This document shows positions 6,422 to 15,768 of a stretch of 42,114 nt of DNA, in pieces. Under the pieces are notes generated by a model. It did no database searches. It saw only the letters and a program-made list of their open reading frames with translations, and was not told the DNA's origin. Position 1 is the first letter of the stretch, and the number at the start of each line of letters is the position of its first letter. A program made the translations under genes and the position numbers. The stretch covers positions 1 to 42,114 of the forward strand of contig JAFEGK010000001.1 in the NCBI GenBank assembly GCA_018239985.1, written 5' to 3'. This DNA is from Verrucomicrobiota bacterium. GTDB taxonomy: Bacteria > Chlamydiota > Chlamydiia > Chlamydiales > Rhabdochlamydiaceae.

Positions 6422-8289
6422 TCTTGTTCTTCAAGTAGACACAGCAATTGATCCCGGTGGGATATTTGAGCTACATCGTTTAAATATTCATAGCACTTGA
6501 CAAGTCCAGACAAAGCCCGGATCAGAAGCTTATTATCCTTTTTTTCTTGTAGGGCTGTGTGCATATAGGCCATTTGGAAATATTGAATGGCTCGATGATA
6601 GCTGCCCATCCCCAGATAGCAATAGCCTATTAGGATCAGGATCTCCATTTCTGAGGGAGATGAAGGGGAGGGGGAGAGCAGATTTTCATAAGCCCGCGAG
6701 GCTTCTTCGAATCGGCTTTCACAAAAATAACTATCTGCAATTTTGTATAGAAGGATTCTCTCTTGTGAGGGATCATTTTTTACAAGGGGAATTTGTTCTC
6801 GCAAATATGCCCGATGGTTGGCGTATCGCTTAAGTTGAAAGCAACAATCGGCAACCTGCCTTAGACTTGAGATAACCTCAGGATCTTCTTCTTTAAAGTG
6901 TGCTTTTGCAATTTGCAGAGCCTTTAAATGAATTTCTAATGCTTCTAATAAAGCCCCTTCTTGTGCAAGTTTAATCCCTATATGGAAAAGTCTGTTCCAG
7001 CCCCAAGAGGGGCAGTATGCCTCATTTTGAGTCAACAGAGTAACGATTCTGCCTGCCTGCCGAGTAGCAATTGCAACTTGCAGCAGTGTTTCGAAATCTT
7101 TTGTCTCGGTATCTACAGTCTGTAATCTTTCTTTTAGTTTTTGTGTGATCGGATTTTCAAGTCCATACAATCTAGTAGCAATTCCAAGGGCATGCACCAA
7201 ATTGTTTCTAGCGGTCTGCATATCAGCTAATTGTTCATGACACTTGGCAAGATGTTCTAGGCACTCAATCATTAAAGGGATTTCTTTTTCTTCCAATAAC
7301 GCGAGCATTTTGTACGCTTTTTCATGCATTTGGATCGCCTCTTGATATCGGGCTAAATGAAAATAGCAAATCCCAGTATGGTTTAAAAGTGCTGCCCGCT
7401 CAGTTGCGCTGGCATGCTCCATCAATTCCCAGGCTTTTGTTAGAGTCTTGAGTGCCTCTATTTCATTCCCCTGCAGTGCATAGATCAAAGCGATGTCTTT
7501 CAAAAGGTCGGTTACATTTTCTCTCAATTTTAAACGGATTTCGTATTCTTTCTCCCAATAGAAGAGAGCTTTATCATATTCTTTCAAGGAAAAATGGAGG
7601 CAACCTAAATTATGCAAATTCATCCCTAATTGAGGGCCATGAACATCTGGAACAAAGGCACTTTCGGCTACTGCTAGAGCCTCTAAATACATCCCCTTTG
7701 CCTCAGGCAAGTGACCTTCATCGAAAAACCGATTTCCTAGATTGAAAAAGGTGGCCCAAGTTGGCGTTCTGTCGATTAAATTAGGGATGTTGAGGAGGGT
7801 TCTTATTGCTTCTACCTGATGGAGATTGGCAGCGACATCAAGGGGTGTTTGATTATTGTTATTTCTTTTTAGTGCTGAGGTAGGAGAATACAACAGCTCA
7901 ATGACTTTGCAATTTTCAGTTCTCGCCGCATAGTGCAAGGGAGAATTTTCCCCAGGGCCAACTCTGTCTAAAGCGATTTTAGATGTGGCAAGTGCCACTG
8001 CCAAGTCATGGTCATTTGGATAGAGATCGAGGGCCCGAATAAGTAGAGAGCGCCCCTCTCGGTCTGTGAGTTGACTTAATTCTTCGGTACACAAGGGGAT
8101 TGAAATCCATTGCTTTGCTCGAAGTCTTTCAAAAACACCTTCAAAGCAGGCATATTGCCTCTCTTCAATCGAAAGGGTGGGATCGAGTTTAAGAAAAAAA
8201 GTCTTTGAGACTTTATCCAAAGCAGCAGGTAACGGGATTGGATTTGGAGCTGGTGAGGGGCGGACTTCAGATGTTCTTTGGACTTTCAC
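6406..8289 (-). CDS. Ankyrin- and TPR-repeat protein
   Basis: About 627 residues from a GTG at 8289, chosen because AAGGA sits 7 nt upstream; the frame is open to a TTG at 8334. One to two ankyrin-like units lie in the first quarter (GENSPLHYAARTEN and NNNNQTPLDVAANLHQ), followed by two blocks of tetratricopeptide repeats with the A-x-x-x-Y/A signatures (for example LGCLHFSLKEYDKALFYWEK and IGYCYLGMGSYHRAIQYFQ), some kinesin-light-chain-like. No signal peptide or membrane helix. Such solenoid proteins bind other proteins; in environmental chlamydiae many are suspected secreted effectors, but chaperone or cytosolic scaffold roles are equally possible. The partner is unknown. It converges on yajC through a shared terminator. 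Confidence 0.8.
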   Translation of the reverse strand: MKVQRTSEVRPSPAPNPIPLPAALDKVSKTFFLKLDPTLSIEERQYACFEGVFERLRAKQWISIPLCTEELSQLTDREGRSLLIRALDLYPNDHDLAVALATSKIALDRVGPGENSPLHYAARTENCKVIELLYSPTSALKRNNNNQTPLDVAANLHQVEAIRTLLNIPNLIDRTPTWATFFNLGNRFFDEGHLPEAKGMYLEALAVAESAFVPDVHGPQLGMNLHNLGCLHFSLKEYDKALFYWEKEYEIRLKLRENVTDLLKDIALIYALQGNEIEALKTLTKAWELMEHASATERAALLNHTGICYFHLARYQEAIQMHEKAYKMLALLEEKEIPLMIECLEHLAKCHEQLADMQTARNNLVHALGIATRLYGLENPITQKLKERLQTVDTETKDFETLLQVAIATRQAGRIVTLLTQNEAYCPSWGWNRLFHIGIKLAQEGALLEALEIHLKALQIAKAHFKEEDPEVISSLRQVADCCFQLKRYANHRAYLREQIPLVKNDPSQERILLYKIADSYFCESRFEEASRAYENLLSPSPSSPSEMEILILIGYCYLGMGSYHRAIQYFQMAYMHTALQEKKDNKLLIRALSGLVKCYEYLNDVAQISHRDQLLCLLEEQDEKAP

Positions 8290-8346
8290 GTGATTTTCCT
8301 TGTTACAAAGCGGATATTTTACATAGTATGACAATTTGGGGAAAGA

Positions 8347-9519
8347 ATGTTTTGCCGCTGTTTATTTGTTAGTTTAATTTTATTTATATCACCTGTTTGT
8401 GCAGCGATCCATTATCTAACTTGGAAAGGGGATCCCGCCCGGACGATGACGATCACTTGGCAAGAGGGGCCGTCTCTTGATTATAAGCTCTTTTCAGAAG
8501 AGCGGTGGTACCGGGTAGAAGGGCAAAAAATCTCGATCGGGCATCTGACCCTTTATCGGGCTGAATTGACAGGCCTTGAGCCCGATACCTCCTACATGCT
8601 CCGGCTGAGCGGGGGTGAGGAATATCAATTTCGGACCCTCCCAGAAAAACTCGACCGCCCTCTAAAAGTGGCAATTGGAGGCGACGCCTACTACAATCCA
8701 GAAACAAATGAGCAAATGAACAAAGAAGTGGCAAGCCGCGAGCCCGATTTTGTCATCATGGCGGGAGATATCGCCTATACCGAAGGGATCAAATACGCTC
8801 TGAGACCGCGATCGTGGAAAATCGATCGTTGGGCCCAGTTTTTTGAGGCTTGGTCACGTGATATGGTGACAAAAGAGGGGAGACTGATCCCCATCGTTGC
8901 CACACTTGGCAACCACGATATTCGCGAAGGGCTAGACAGCCCTTTTCGCGAGCAGGTCCTTTTCTACCAATTTTTCGTTTTCCCAGTCACTGGAGTTCCT
9001 TATCAGGTGTTGAAAATTGGACAGGAGGTTTGCTTCTATCTGCTCGATTCGGGCCATTCATTCCCCATCGGCGGCGCACAAACGGAGTGGCTTGAGAAAA
9101 ATCTTAAGGAAAACTGCGGCGCTCTATTTCATATTCCTGTTTATCATATTGCTGCCTATCCGAGTGAAACCTCGTTTACACATCGAGGTGCCAAAGATAT
9201 TCGGAAATTCTGGGTTCCCCTTTTTGAGAAGTATGGGGTAAAAGTGACGATGGAACATGACAATCACACCTTTAAGCGCACCTACCCGATCAAAGAGGGA
9301 AAGATCGATCCGGAGGGGATCTATTATCTTGGAGATGGGGCATGGGGTGTTACCCCCCTTAAACCCCAGCGGCATTGGTATTTGGCAAAAGCTGCCCAAT
9401 GCAATTGTTATTGGCTGGTGACCATTACCCCTTCGCAATGTCAATTTCAGGCCTTCAATCTCCAAGGGCAGTTGATTGATGAGGTAGAGGTCATCCCACA
9501 AAAGCAGCCTACTTTGTGA
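8347..9519 (+). CDS. Exported metallophosphoesterase, purple acid phosphatase-like
   Basis: 390 residues. An N-terminal signal peptide (about 1-20, LFVSLILFISPVCA) is followed by a fibronectin-III-like domain (about 22-100, with LEPDTSYMLRL) and a metallophosphatase domain. Metal-ligand motifs are visible in order: GGDAYY, GDIAYTEG, GNHD, VYHIAAYPS, and EHDNHTFKR, which takes the place of the usual GHxH. These fit a periplasmic dinuclear-metal phosphatase or nucleotidase of the purple acid phosphatase group. Divergent from the ankyrin/TPR gene with a short gap. A GGGGAA precedes the ATG. Substrate unknown. Confidence 0.85.
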   Translation: MFCRCLFVSLILFISPVCAAIHYLTWKGDPARTMTITWQEGPSLDYKLFSEERWYRVEGQKISIGHLTLYRAELTGLEPDTSYMLRLSGGEEYQFRTLPEKLDRPLKVAIGGDAYYNPETNEQMNKEVASREPDFVIMAGDIAYTEGIKYALRPRSWKIDRWAQFFEAWSRDMVTKEGRLIPIVATLGNHDIREGLDSPFREQVLFYQFFVFPVTGVPYQVLKIGQEVCFYLLDSGHSFPIGGAQTEWLEKNLKENCGALFHIPVYHIAAYPSETSFTHRGAKDIRKFWVPLFEKYGVKVTMEHDNHTFKRTYPIKEGKIDPEGIYYLGDGAWGVTPLKPQRHWYLAKAAQCNCYWLVTITPSQCQFQAFNLQGQLIDEVEVIPQKQPTL

Positions 9520-9527
9520 CAAACTCA

Positions 9528-9555
9528 TTGAATAATTTTGCCGATTTGGTATAGT
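9528..9555 (+). promoter_or_regulatory. Putative sigma-66/70 promoter of the LicD-like gene
   Basis: TTGAAT at 9528-9533 and TATAGT at 9550-9555, spacer 16 bp. The -10 ends 7 nt before the ATG at 9563, so the transcript would start at or next to the start codon. No Shine-Dalgarno sequence is seen, consistent with a leaderless mRNA. Prediction by eye only. Confidence 0.5.
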
Positions 9556-9562
9556 CCGGGCT

Positions 9563-10678
9563 ATGTTTACAGCAATTTTAAAACGGAATTCTTGGCTCAT
9601 CTACAAAGTGGGGATGCCTCTTGTTTATCTCTATCACGCTTTGCTGAGTAATGTCTTTCTCAATACCGCTGCTGACGATGCTCAAGGATTGGAGCGGATC
9701 GCTAATATTGCCCTCATGCCGATCCAATATCTGCTGGAAGGCAAAAAGGCTATTTTGGTGATTGATGGCGACGGAAATGTGAGCTATCAGCTCAGCCAAC
9801 GGTTCGATTATGAGCACCACTTTTATCTAAAGACAGCGGTTGCGACAAGCAGTCTGCCCGTTAGCCTTGTAGTTGGCGGGGCATTGAAAACCCTTTCATA
9901 TACTTTCCCAGAAACACGTCAGCGGGCGAAAAAACTCAAGGAAGCTGTTGTGTCCACAAAGGCGCAATCGAATCAGACTTATTATGATTCTCTTGGGCTT
10001 AAGGTAAATGACTACCGCAAGGCAGACCATATTGCCCCACCGAAGTGGAAGCGGAGGCCACGGACAGAAAATCCATTGAAACATGATATAGAGGCGCTCA
10101 AAGAGGTCATTTCGATTTTATCAGAAAATCAGATTTGTTTTTGGATCGATCGGGGCTCTTGCTTAGGCACCTACCAATACGGTGGAGCGATTCCAAGTGA
10201 TTGGGATGTGGATATCGCGGTGTTACAACCCGATTTTGCGGCGGTAAAAAATGCTCTCCATGCTCTTGATCCTGAAAAATATGTGGTTCAAGACTGGAGT
10301 GGAAGGCAGTTTCCTGGATCCTATTTAAAAGTCTTCGTTAAGGAGTCTGGGGGTTTGATCGATATTTTTCACTTTGCAATCGATTCACAAAATCAGCAAA
10401 TTTATACTCTCTTTTCTAATCAGTTCAATATTTTCGCTCCAGAATCCTGGATGACAAGGGAGAAGCGATACACTAAACCGATGCCTTTTGCCTATATCTT
10501 CCCCTTGAAGAGAGGCTCCTATGAGGGGATTTCAGTTCCGGTTCCTGGACAAATCGAAAAATATCTTCAAGTCTTTTATGGAGAAAATCTCGCTCCTGCA
10601 TGGGTCTATAGCGAGGTGACAGGCAATTACGAAAAAGACGTCACACATCCCTATTGGAAATTGCCAAGCGCCCACTAG
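9563..10678 (+). CDS. LicD/fukutin-like nucleotidyltransferase-fold phosphotransferase
   Basis: 371 residues. The core signature lies near residues 194-220: IDRGSCLGTYQYGG, then IPSDWDVDIAV, matching the LicD pattern (Gly-x-x-Leu-Gly, then D-x-D metal ligands) of enzymes that transfer phosphocholine or sugar phosphates onto glycans. The first 100 residues carry hydrophobic stretches (WLIYKVGMPLVYLYHALL and LPVSLVVGGALKTL) that may associate with a membrane. LicD-like enzymes decorate surface glycans; the substrate here is unknown. The 3' end overlaps the convergent barrel gene by 4 nt. Confidence 0.7.
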   Translation: MFTAILKRNSWLIYKVGMPLVYLYHALLSNVFLNTAADDAQGLERIANIALMPIQYLLEGKKAILVIDGDGNVSYQLSQRFDYEHHFYLKTAVATSSLPVSLVVGGALKTLSYTFPETRQRAKKLKEAVVSTKAQSNQTYYDSLGLKVNDYRKADHIAPPKWKRRPRTENPLKHDIEALKEVISILSENQICFWIDRGSCLGTYQYGGAIPSDWDVDIAVLQPDFAAVKNALHALDPEKYVVQDWSGRQFPGSYLKVFVKESGGLIDIFHFAIDSQNQQIYTLFSNQFNIFAPESWMTREKRYTKPMPFAYIFPLKRGSYEGISVPVPGQIEKYLQVFYGENLAPAWVYSEVTGNYEKDVTHPYWKLPSAH

Positions 10679-11424
10679 AATGGGATTCCAAACTCAAGTT
10701 GAATGAGATTAGAAAAGTATCCAGATCCGGCTTCGCCATCGTACTTGATCATGGCGAAAGCGCAGCACTCATTTTCGTAACGAAGAGAAAGGCCCCAGGT
10801 GCCGAGGTTTTGCGTGCTATAGCGACAAAGATCAAAGGGGGCTTTATTGACGTAGCCAAAAGTGGCTGTTGTGATCAGATTGCCAAAAGAGTAGGGGAAA
10901 CGGATCCCTGCCTGGCTGCGGAGCATTGAGGAGTAATGGTGATGCCAATTGCTTGCCCAATCGAAAGAGACAAAAGGGACAAAATGGCAAAATTCCAACC
11001 CCACTTCTAAATGGGGCATCAGCAGATCGGTATGGAAATTGGTCTCTTTGTTACGGATGCGGCTGTAGGCATAGATCAGCTCAGCTTCGGCAAAAAAGGG
11101 ACATAGTGCGAGGCGGGCGTAGGGGGTGAGAGCGACCGAGACAATCCGCCCTCGGTCGTGGAGCCGATGCTCGTGATAATGATTGCGGGAATAGAAGGCA
11201 GCCAGTCCGAAAGTCCAACAATTTCCGAAGCATCTAGCCACTGCTAACGACAACCCTTCAGTATGAAAATCAAGCTTATCTTGAGAGGCGATATTGGCAA
11301 ACAGATCGAGATAAAGACCTTCTTGCACGTCGATTTGGCTATAGGTAAAGGCATTCTGATCGATGATGAAGATTGGGGCCGATGCAGTCAGAGGAAGTGC
11401 TAAGAGTAAATAATATCTATTCAC
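10675..11424 (-). CDS. Predicted outer-membrane beta-barrel protein
   Basis: About 249 residues from a GTG at 11424 (a TTG lies one codon upstream). A short hydrophobic leader (YYLLLALPLTASA) is followed by alternating hydrophobic/polar strands rich in aromatic residues and by a C-terminal strand ending in phenylalanine (LIQLEFGIPF), the usual signal for BAM-dependent insertion. Several cysteines occur, as in disulfide-linked chlamydial envelope proteins. I recognise no named family. It overlaps the 3' end of htpG by 8 nt in the same direction (TTGGTGAATAG contains both start and stop), so it is probably translated with htpG. Confidence 0.65.
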   Translation of the reverse strand: MNRYYLLLALPLTASAPIFIIDQNAFTYSQIDVQEGLYLDLFANIASQDKLDFHTEGLSLAVARCFGNCWTFGLAAFYSRNHYHEHRLHDRGRIVSVALTPYARLALCPFFAEAELIYAYSRIRNKETNFHTDLLMPHLEVGLEFCHFVPFVSFDWASNWHHHYSSMLRSQAGIRFPYSFGNLITTATFGYVNKAPFDLCRYSTQNLGTWGLSLRYENECCAFAMIKYDGEAGSGYFSNLIQLEFGIPF

Positions 11425-13201
11425 CAAGCAATTTCTCTAGGACCTTGCTGCTTCTTTCGATAAACCCTGGCAACTCTTTTGGAGGCAATTCTCGCTGCGA
11501 AAGCTGCGCCAACTGGTACAGATGGATCAGAATTTCTTTGGCCACCTCTTTATTTTTGTGTTTTGTCACTGCATTAATCAGGGGGCTATTGGTGTTGACG
11601 ACGAACGTCTTCTTGTCCAAGATTCCAGGGGGCATGTCGCGGCTAGAAAGGGCTAAAGTTTCTCTTAGACGGCGAGACTCTTCGTCTAGCATGATGAAGG
11701 CTGGCAAACTGTTTGTGGCAAGACTTTTGGCCTCGACATCAAGTTCATCTATCGCTAGGGCTTCTTTGACAAATTCGGCAATCCGTGTCGATTCGGTTTT
11801 TCCTTCGGTATCTAGAAGGGTTTTCTCTTTAGTTTTATCGAGAATGGCCGAATCTAGTCCTCCGTCGACCCGTTGAAATTTCGCTGGAGCCAGTTTGTGT
11901 TCGAGGAAATTCATTAAAGGAGTATCGATGGGGCCTTTAGCGATGAGTACTTCAATTTTCTTCTCTTTGTAGAGTTGGAGGAAGTGGGAGTCTGGATCTT
12001 GGGTATAGAAAATCTTTTCAGGATGCCGCTCTAAATACTCTGGCAGCGTTGTCCACTCACCATCGAGGTTTTTCCAGATGAGGAATTCTTTGACTCGCTC
12101 ATAGAACTTTTCGTCGTGCATGACGCCCAGTTTGATGATGAGTTCGATATTTTCCCATTGCTCAGAGAAAGCCTTGCGATCGTTTTTATAGATGGCAGCG
12201 AGCCGGTCGGCCACTTTTTTCGAGATGTGGGTTGAGAGTGATCGGACTGTTTTGTCCATCTGGAGATAGCTGCGGGAGACGTTCAGCGGGATATCCGGGC
12301 TATCGATGGCGCCTCTTAAGACGGTCAAATATTCGGGGATGAGATCTTGGCAGTTATCCGAGACAAAAACCCGATTGCAAAACAATTTAATGTGATTCTT
12401 TTGAAAGTCAAACCGCTGATCGATTTTAGGGAAATAGAGGATTCCTTTGAGATGGAATGGATAGTCGACATTGAGGTGAACCCAAAAGATCGGATCGGGC
12501 TCAAAAGGGTGTAGCTGGTGGTAAAAATTGATATATTCTTCATCGGTGCAATCGGATGCTGCTTTTAGCCAAAGGGGCTCTTTATGGTTGATATGTTCCC
12601 CGTTGAGATAGATTGGGAAGGGGAGGAAGGTGCAGTAGCGATTGAGGATCTCCAAAATACGGCTTTTTTCTAAAAACTCTTCCTCCTCAATAAAGAGGGT
12701 AATCGCAGTGCCTCTTTCGTTTCGGGCCCCTTTTTCGAGAGTATAGCTGACAGAACCATCACACGACCAAAAGGCTGGATCATCGTTTTGCCTGTAGGAG
12801 CGGGTCTGGATCTCCACTTTGGAAGCGACCATATAGGCCGAGTAAAAACCGAGGCCGAAATGGCCAATCACTTGGTCGTTGCCTTGGTATTTGCTCAAGA
12901 AATCTTCGGCTCCTGAAAAGGCGAGCTGAGCAATGTATTTTTCCACTTCATCGCCGCTCATCCCAATACCGGTATCGGTGATCGTGAGGGTCTTTTGTTC
13001 TTTATCGAGGGTAAGATCGATCCGAAGCTCTTCATCTTTAAAGTCGGCCTCTTTTTGTTCTCGCAGAATTTTTAATTTAGATAGGGCGTCGCATGCATTA
13101 GAAACCAATTCACGTAAAAAAATATCTTTGTCGGAATAGAGCCACTTTTTGATGATTGGCAGTAACTTTTCTGTATTGATGGTTAGGGTTCCTTGAGCCA
13201 T
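11417..13201 (-). CDS. htpG: Chaperone protein HtpG (Hsp90)
   Basis: 594 residues, a little shorter than E. coli HtpG (624). The N-terminal GHKL ATPase domain shows the expected motifs: LRELVSNACDAL, ITDTGIGMS, GHFGLGFYSAYMV. The middle domain with RGAIDSPDIPLNVSRSYLQ is also present, followed by the dimerisation domain near the C-terminus. It is an ATP-dependent cytosolic chaperone for late folding of client proteins. A strong AAGGAG lies about 9 nt before the ATG. Divergent from nadE; downstream is the barrel gene, overlapping. Confidence 0.97.
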   Translation of the reverse strand: MAQGTLTINTEKLLPIIKKWLYSDKDIFLRELVSNACDALSKLKILREQKEADFKDEELRIDLTLDKEQKTLTITDTGIGMSGDEVEKYIAQLAFSGAEDFLSKYQGNDQVIGHFGLGFYSAYMVASKVEIQTRSYRQNDDPAFWSCDGSVSYTLEKGARNERGTAITLFIEEEEFLEKSRILEILNRYCTFLPFPIYLNGEHINHKEPLWLKAASDCTDEEYINFYHQLHPFEPDPIFWVHLNVDYPFHLKGILYFPKIDQRFDFQKNHIKLFCNRVFVSDNCQDLIPEYLTVLRGAIDSPDIPLNVSRSYLQMDKTVRSLSTHISKKVADRLAAIYKNDRKAFSEQWENIELIIKLGVMHDEKFYERVKEFLIWKNLDGEWTTLPEYLERHPEKIFYTQDPDSHFLQLYKEKKIEVLIAKGPIDTPLMNFLEHKLAPAKFQRVDGGLDSAILDKTKEKTLLDTEGKTESTRIAEFVKEALAIDELDVEAKSLATNSLPAFIMLDEESRRLRETLALSSRDMPPGILDKKTFVVNTNSPLINAVTKHKNKEVAKEILIHLYQLAQLSQRELPPKELPGFIERSSKVLEKLLGE

Positions 13202-13262
13202 TTGTAATTCTCCTTTCGTAGAAGGATAACATAAAATTAGGAAATTAGGCTATGCTGCAAAT

Positions 13263-14894
13263 ATGAAGATATGCATGGCACAACTCGACCCGACGATAGG
13301 GGATCTCGAGGGAAATACAAAAAAAATTTTAAAAGCAATCAAAAAGGCAAAACAGCAACAGGCTGATATTGTCCTTTTCCCTGAGCTTTCCATTTGTGGC
13401 TATTTGCCCGCCGATCTTCTCCTACACGATGACTTTGTCAAGGCGACAGGGGAGTGTTTGAATCCGATTATTAAGGCCTCGGCAGGGATTTGCGTTGTCG
13501 TTGGGTTGGTCAGGCGTAATCCTGGTAAGGGGAAACCGCTCTTTAACAGCGCAGCGATCATCTACGATGGTCAAGTGCTTGGCTATCACAATAAATGCCT
13601 CCTTCCAACCTATAATGTCTTTGATGAGCGGCGCTATTTTGAACCAGGGAAAATGGTCAGCACTTTTGAAATTAAGGGGAAGAAAATCGCTGTGATCATC
13701 TGTGAAGACATTTGGCAGCACTCGGGCTATGTCGAAAGCCAGTACCCTTACGATCCGGTGCTCGATTTAGTCAGCCACAAGCCCGATATTCTCCTCAATC
13801 TCTCTGCCTCCCCCTATCAATTTGATAAACCCGACATTCGGATCGAAGTATGCGCAAATGCGGCCAGGACGCTGAATTGTCCTGTGCTACTGTGTTGTCA
13901 GGTAGGGGGGAATGACGATCTAATTTTTGACGGCTATAGTGTGTGCGTTGATAAGCATGGGCATTTACGGCAACTTGGAAAGGCATTTAAAGAGGATTGT
14001 GTTTTGGCAGATCTCGATGCTCCAGTATGCAATATCGAATTTCATTATCATCCTATGGAAGATATGTATAAGGCCCTGGTTTTGGGCGTTTCTGATTATT
14101 TTGCCAAGCAAGGCTTTACAAAAGCGCTCATCGGTCTTTCGGGCGGAGTCGATTCGGCTTTGGTTGCCTGCATCGCCAAGGAGGCTTTGGGTCCCGAAAA
14201 TGTGCTCGGAGTCGCAATGCCGTCCCGCTATAGCTCAAAAGAGAGTGTCGAGGATGCGAGAAAATTGGCGGAGAATCTGGGGATAGGATTTAAGGTGATT
14301 TCGATCGAAGGGCCGTTCGAAGATTATCTCAAACTGCTGCAGCCTGTCTTTGAAGGAAAGCCCTCAGATGTGACCGAGGAGAACCTCCAATCTCGTATTC
14401 GGGGAATGATTTTGATGGCGATTTCGAATAAACTCGGTTATATCGTCCTAAATACCGGCAATAAGAGTGAACTTGGCGTAGGCTATTGCACTCTTTATGG
14501 AGATATGTGTGGAGGATTAGGGGTGATTTCCGACATGCTCAAAGCTCAAGTTTATGAGATGGTCCGTTGGGTCAATCGGAAGAGGGAAATCATCCCGCAA
14601 TCGACGATCGATAAGGCCCCTTCGGCTGAACTTCGGCCCAATCAAAAAGATACCGATAGCCTTCCCGAATACGATATCGTCGATAAAGTGATGATCGGTT
14701 ACATTGAAGATCATCTATCAGCTAAGAAAATTGCAAAAAAATATCAGATTCCCCAGGAAGTGGTCGACGATTTGATCCATCGGATCCATGCTGCTGAATA
14801 CAAGCGGAGGCAGGGGCCCCCTGGTTTAAGGGTTAGCAAGCGGGCTTTTAGCGTGGGGCGACGCTTTCCGATAGTGCACCACTGGAGGTCATAA
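13263..14894 (+). CDS. nadE: Glutamine-dependent NAD(+) synthetase
   Basis: 543 residues. It makes NAD+ from nicotinate adenine dinucleotide, using ammonia released from glutamine. The N-terminal nitrilase-type glutaminase domain has the Glu-Lys-Cys triad in FPELSICGY, KCLLPTYNVFDERRYF and IICEDIWQ. The C-terminal synthetase domain has the ATP PP-loop GLSGGVDSALV and NTGNKSELGVGYCTLYGDM. The terminal EYKRRQGPPGLRV and RRFPIV motif shows the protein is complete. A TATGCT at 13251-13256 ends 6 nt before the ATG and no Shine-Dalgarno is seen, so the mRNA may be leaderless. Pathogenic Chlamydia appear to lack this gene (from memory). The last 47 bp overlap the convergent epmA. Confidence 0.96.
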   Translation: MKICMAQLDPTIGDLEGNTKKILKAIKKAKQQQADIVLFPELSICGYLPADLLLHDDFVKATGECLNPIIKASAGICVVVGLVRRNPGKGKPLFNSAAIIYDGQVLGYHNKCLLPTYNVFDERRYFEPGKMVSTFEIKGKKIAVIICEDIWQHSGYVESQYPYDPVLDLVSHKPDILLNLSASPYQFDKPDIRIEVCANAARTLNCPVLLCCQVGGNDDLIFDGYSVCVDKHGHLRQLGKAFKEDCVLADLDAPVCNIEFHYHPMEDMYKALVLGVSDYFAKQGFTKALIGLSGGVDSALVACIAKEALGPENVLGVAMPSRYSSKESVEDARKLAENLGIGFKVISIEGPFEDYLKLLQPVFEGKPSDVTEENLQSRIRGMILMAISNKLGYIVLNTGNKSELGVGYCTLYGDMCGGLGVISDMLKAQVYEMVRWVNRKREIIPQSTIDKAPSAELRPNQKDTDSLPEYDIVDKVMIGYIEDHLSAKKIAKKYQIPQEVVDDLIHRIHAAEYKRRQGPPGLRVSKRAFSVGRRFPIVHHWRS

Positions 14895-15768
14895 GCATCA
14901 TCAACCGGTCAAAACCGACAGCGACACCACATGATTGTGGCAGATGATAAAGGGCTGCGATGAATTCTTCATCGATCGGCAGTTTCTCTTTACCCAGAGA
15001 GAACCTTTTTTCATTTTCCTCTTCTAGACGGATCCTCTGCTCGATTGGATCGGTCAATTCGTCAAATCCATTGGCAAGTTCAATTCCATCATAATAGATT
15101 TCAAAGCGATGACCCACTTTGACGCCATCGACGATGATCGTTTTAGCCAGAGAAGCTTGGCTCGCAGGGTAGTCGGTGATGATAGTCAGCCGCCCCTGCC
15201 CTAAATGAGGCTCGACAAGGTGAGAAAAAAGAAGGCTCAATTGCGTATCCCGATCCCAATCGACGGCGCTGCTTGAAAAAGGGAGCAAATGGGGAGTCAA
15301 ATCGTCATGGATATAGTCGATTTTTCCGATCTGCTCGAAAGCTTGTCGGTAAGAGAGAATTTCAGAAGGGAGGTTGGGGAGAAAAAGGCGGATAAATTCC
15401 AATGTCTCCTCTATGAAAGGCTCATAGTCCATCCCGACCCGGTACCATTCTGCCATAGTGAATTCCGGTGAGTGGCGAGGCCCCTCTTCGCCGGCTCTGT
15501 AAACATGGCTAAGCTGGTAGATGTCCCCACTGTCTTGCGCAAGGAGTTTTTTTAATTCGTATTCGGGAGAGGTATGGAGGTAGCCTATCTTGCCGCCTCC
15601 CATATCCACTTTCATCACATCGATATAGGCGTCAATGGGAGCTGCTGTAGACAAAATGTTGGTATCGACTTCGAGGATGCCTCGGTCGGCAAAAAACTTC
15701 CGGGCCGCAGCGAACATGGTGGCTCGTTGCCAGATGGTGCCTTTATGAGACGCGAGAAACGTATTCAC
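14848..15768 (-). CDS. epmA: EF-P lysine ligase EpmA (GenX/PoxA-like truncated lysyl-tRNA synthetase)
   Basis: About 306 residues from a GTG at 15768; an in-frame TTG at 15807 would add 13 residues within efp. It is a class II lysyl-tRNA synthetase catalytic core without the anticodon-binding domain. Class II motifs: FFADRGILEVDT (motif 1), YRAGEEGPRHSPEFTMAEWY (motif 2), and GVAVGFDRLMML (motif 3). YLHTSPEYELKKLL and YDGIELANGFDELTD match EpmA. The family attaches (R)-beta-lysine to EF-P Lys34. The gene lies directly after efp and overlaps its 3' end by 26 nt, strong context for this role. No epmB (lysine 2,3-aminomutase) is in the window. Its 3' end overlaps nadE by 47 bp, convergent. Confidence 0.88.
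   Translation of the reverse strand: MNTFLASHKGTIWQRATMFAAARKFFADRGILEVDTNILSTAAPIDAYIDVMKVDMGGGKIGYLHTSPEYELKKLLAQDSGDIYQLSHVYRAGEEGPRHSPEFTMAEWYRVGMDYEPFIEETLEFIRLFLPNLPSEILSYRQAFEQIGKIDYIHDDLTPHLLPFSSSAVDWDRDTQLSLLFSHLVEPHLGQGRLTIITDYPASQASLAKTIIVDGVKVGHRFEIYYDGIELANGFDELTDPIEQRIRLEEENEKRFSLGKEKLPIDEEFIAALYHLPQSCGVAVGFDRLMMLMTSSGALSESVAPR

Noticed and set aside
10654-11129. Open frames on the plus strand opposite the barrel and htpG genes (10654-10929, 10926-11129, 11373-11876)
   Set aside because: They lie antisense to well-supported genes, lack ribosome-binding sites and give low-quality proteins; treated as shadows.
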